Both the position numbers and the translations under genes were made by a program. The notes beneath the pieces are model-generated. The model did no database searches, was not told where the DNA came from, and was given only the letters and a program-made list of their open reading frames with translations. 53,198 bases of DNA from Thermodesulfobacteriota bacterium (GTDB taxonomy: Bacteria > Desulfobacterota > DSM-4660 > Desulfatiglandales > Desulfatiglandaceae), in assembly GCA_030837545.1 (NCBI GenBank), contig JAUPKI010000317.1, forward strand, positions 1 through 53,198, read 5' to 3'. Shown here in pieces: positions 53,042-53,198 of this stretch (positions within the stretch are counted from its first letter, which is position 1; the number at the start of each line of letters is the position of its first letter).

Positions 53042-53198
53042 CTAATGACAGGCATAACCCGCTGCCTCTCCCACGTCACTCGGGATATGGGGCTTCCCAT
53101 AATACTCGTCGTTCCAGGTAATGTCCGACTCACCCTGGAGGATTGAAACCTGATAGGAGTAGGCCCCTGCTGCAACATCACCGGGAACCGTCCACTCA
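53042..53198 (-). CDS. C-terminal end of a paralogue of the GATase1-like exported protein (cut by window edge)
   Basis: The last 51 codons before TAG at 53042-53044. The sequence from EWTVPGDVAAG to YYGKPH is identical to the neighbour at 51168, at DNA level as well. The tail then differs: IPSDVGEAAGYACH here, PTDEAGEPTINQCH there, both ending in Cys-His. The start lies beyond the window. It is the first gene of a tandem pair or longer array on the minus strand. Confidence 0.85.
   Translation of the reverse strand, partial: EWTVPGDVAAGAYSYQVSILQGESDITWNDEYYGKPHIPSDVGEAAGYACH

Overview
The window reads as chromosomal DNA of a Gram-negative anaerobe, most likely a Desulfobacterota (deltaproteobacterial) lineage. 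This is an inference from gene content: a glutaconyl-CoA-decarboxylase-type carboxyltransferase beside acyl-CoA genes, an LDH-like malate dehydrogenase, AsmA-like and LpxL-like envelope proteins, Wza/Wzz/Wzx/Wzy polysaccharide export, many radical SAM enzymes, and dispersed palindromic repeats plus 7- and 8-mer microsatellites between genes. The first ~19 kb and the last ~5 kb look G+C-rich; ~29.6-46 kb is visibly more A+T-rich, as is common for surface-polysaccharide loci.

Layout. 0.2-2.2 kb (minus): rfbD-rfbB, two dTDP-rhamnose genes. 2.3-4.1 kb: a YkgJ-type Cys-cluster gene divergent from mdh plus a small partner; mdh has a near-consensus sigma-70 promoter. 4.2-8.2 kb (minus): a NUDIX hydrolase overlapping a 1175-residue AsmA-like protein. 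8.6-10.0 kb: a BrnT/BrnA-like toxin-antitoxin pair, a cardiolipin synthase relic with its middle deleted, and a doubtful ORF whose start lies in a mobile-repeat end. 10.0-16.9 kb: acyl-CoA metabolism, with two HMG-CoA-lyase-like enzymes, a GcdA-like carboxyltransferase, an enoyl-CoA-hydratase-like protein and a divergent acyl-CoA dehydrogenase. 17.2-19.5 kb: an MsbA-type ABC exporter and an IHF/HU-family protein.

19.8-50.0 kb (plus) is one long surface-glycan or glycolipid locus. It opens with a polyprenyl-phosphate sugar transferase, then has an unexpected metabolic block: AMP-forming ligase, zinc alcohol dehydrogenase, DAHP synthase with a degenerate chorismate mutase domain, 3-dehydroquinate synthase, type II dehydroquinase and a cytoplasmic Mo/W-bis-MGD enzyme. 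Export and assembly genes follow (Wza, an unrecognised exported protein, Wzz with a degenerate kinase domain, Wzy/WaaL, Wzx), mixed with four radical SAM proteins, two LpxL-like acyltransferase homologues lacking the usual catalytic Glu, a PPO-like flavoprotein, a DUF362/ferredoxin protein and glycosyltransferases GT9 and GT2. Taken together, the genes suggest a lipid-linked glycoconjugate carrying a group made from early shikimate intermediates. That product is my inference and is the best candidate here for an undescribed system.

50.0-53.2 kb (minus): an exported SUMF1-fold protein, an exported GATase1-like protein, and the C-terminal end of a close paralogue of the latter cut by the window edge. 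The two paralogue ends share an identical 112-bp stretch. Two repeat classes recur: a MITE/REP-like palindromic element (six copies) and degenerate 7/8-mer tandem tracts (about six sites), some of which form the ends of coding sequences. No tRNA, rRNA or CRISPR array was recognised.
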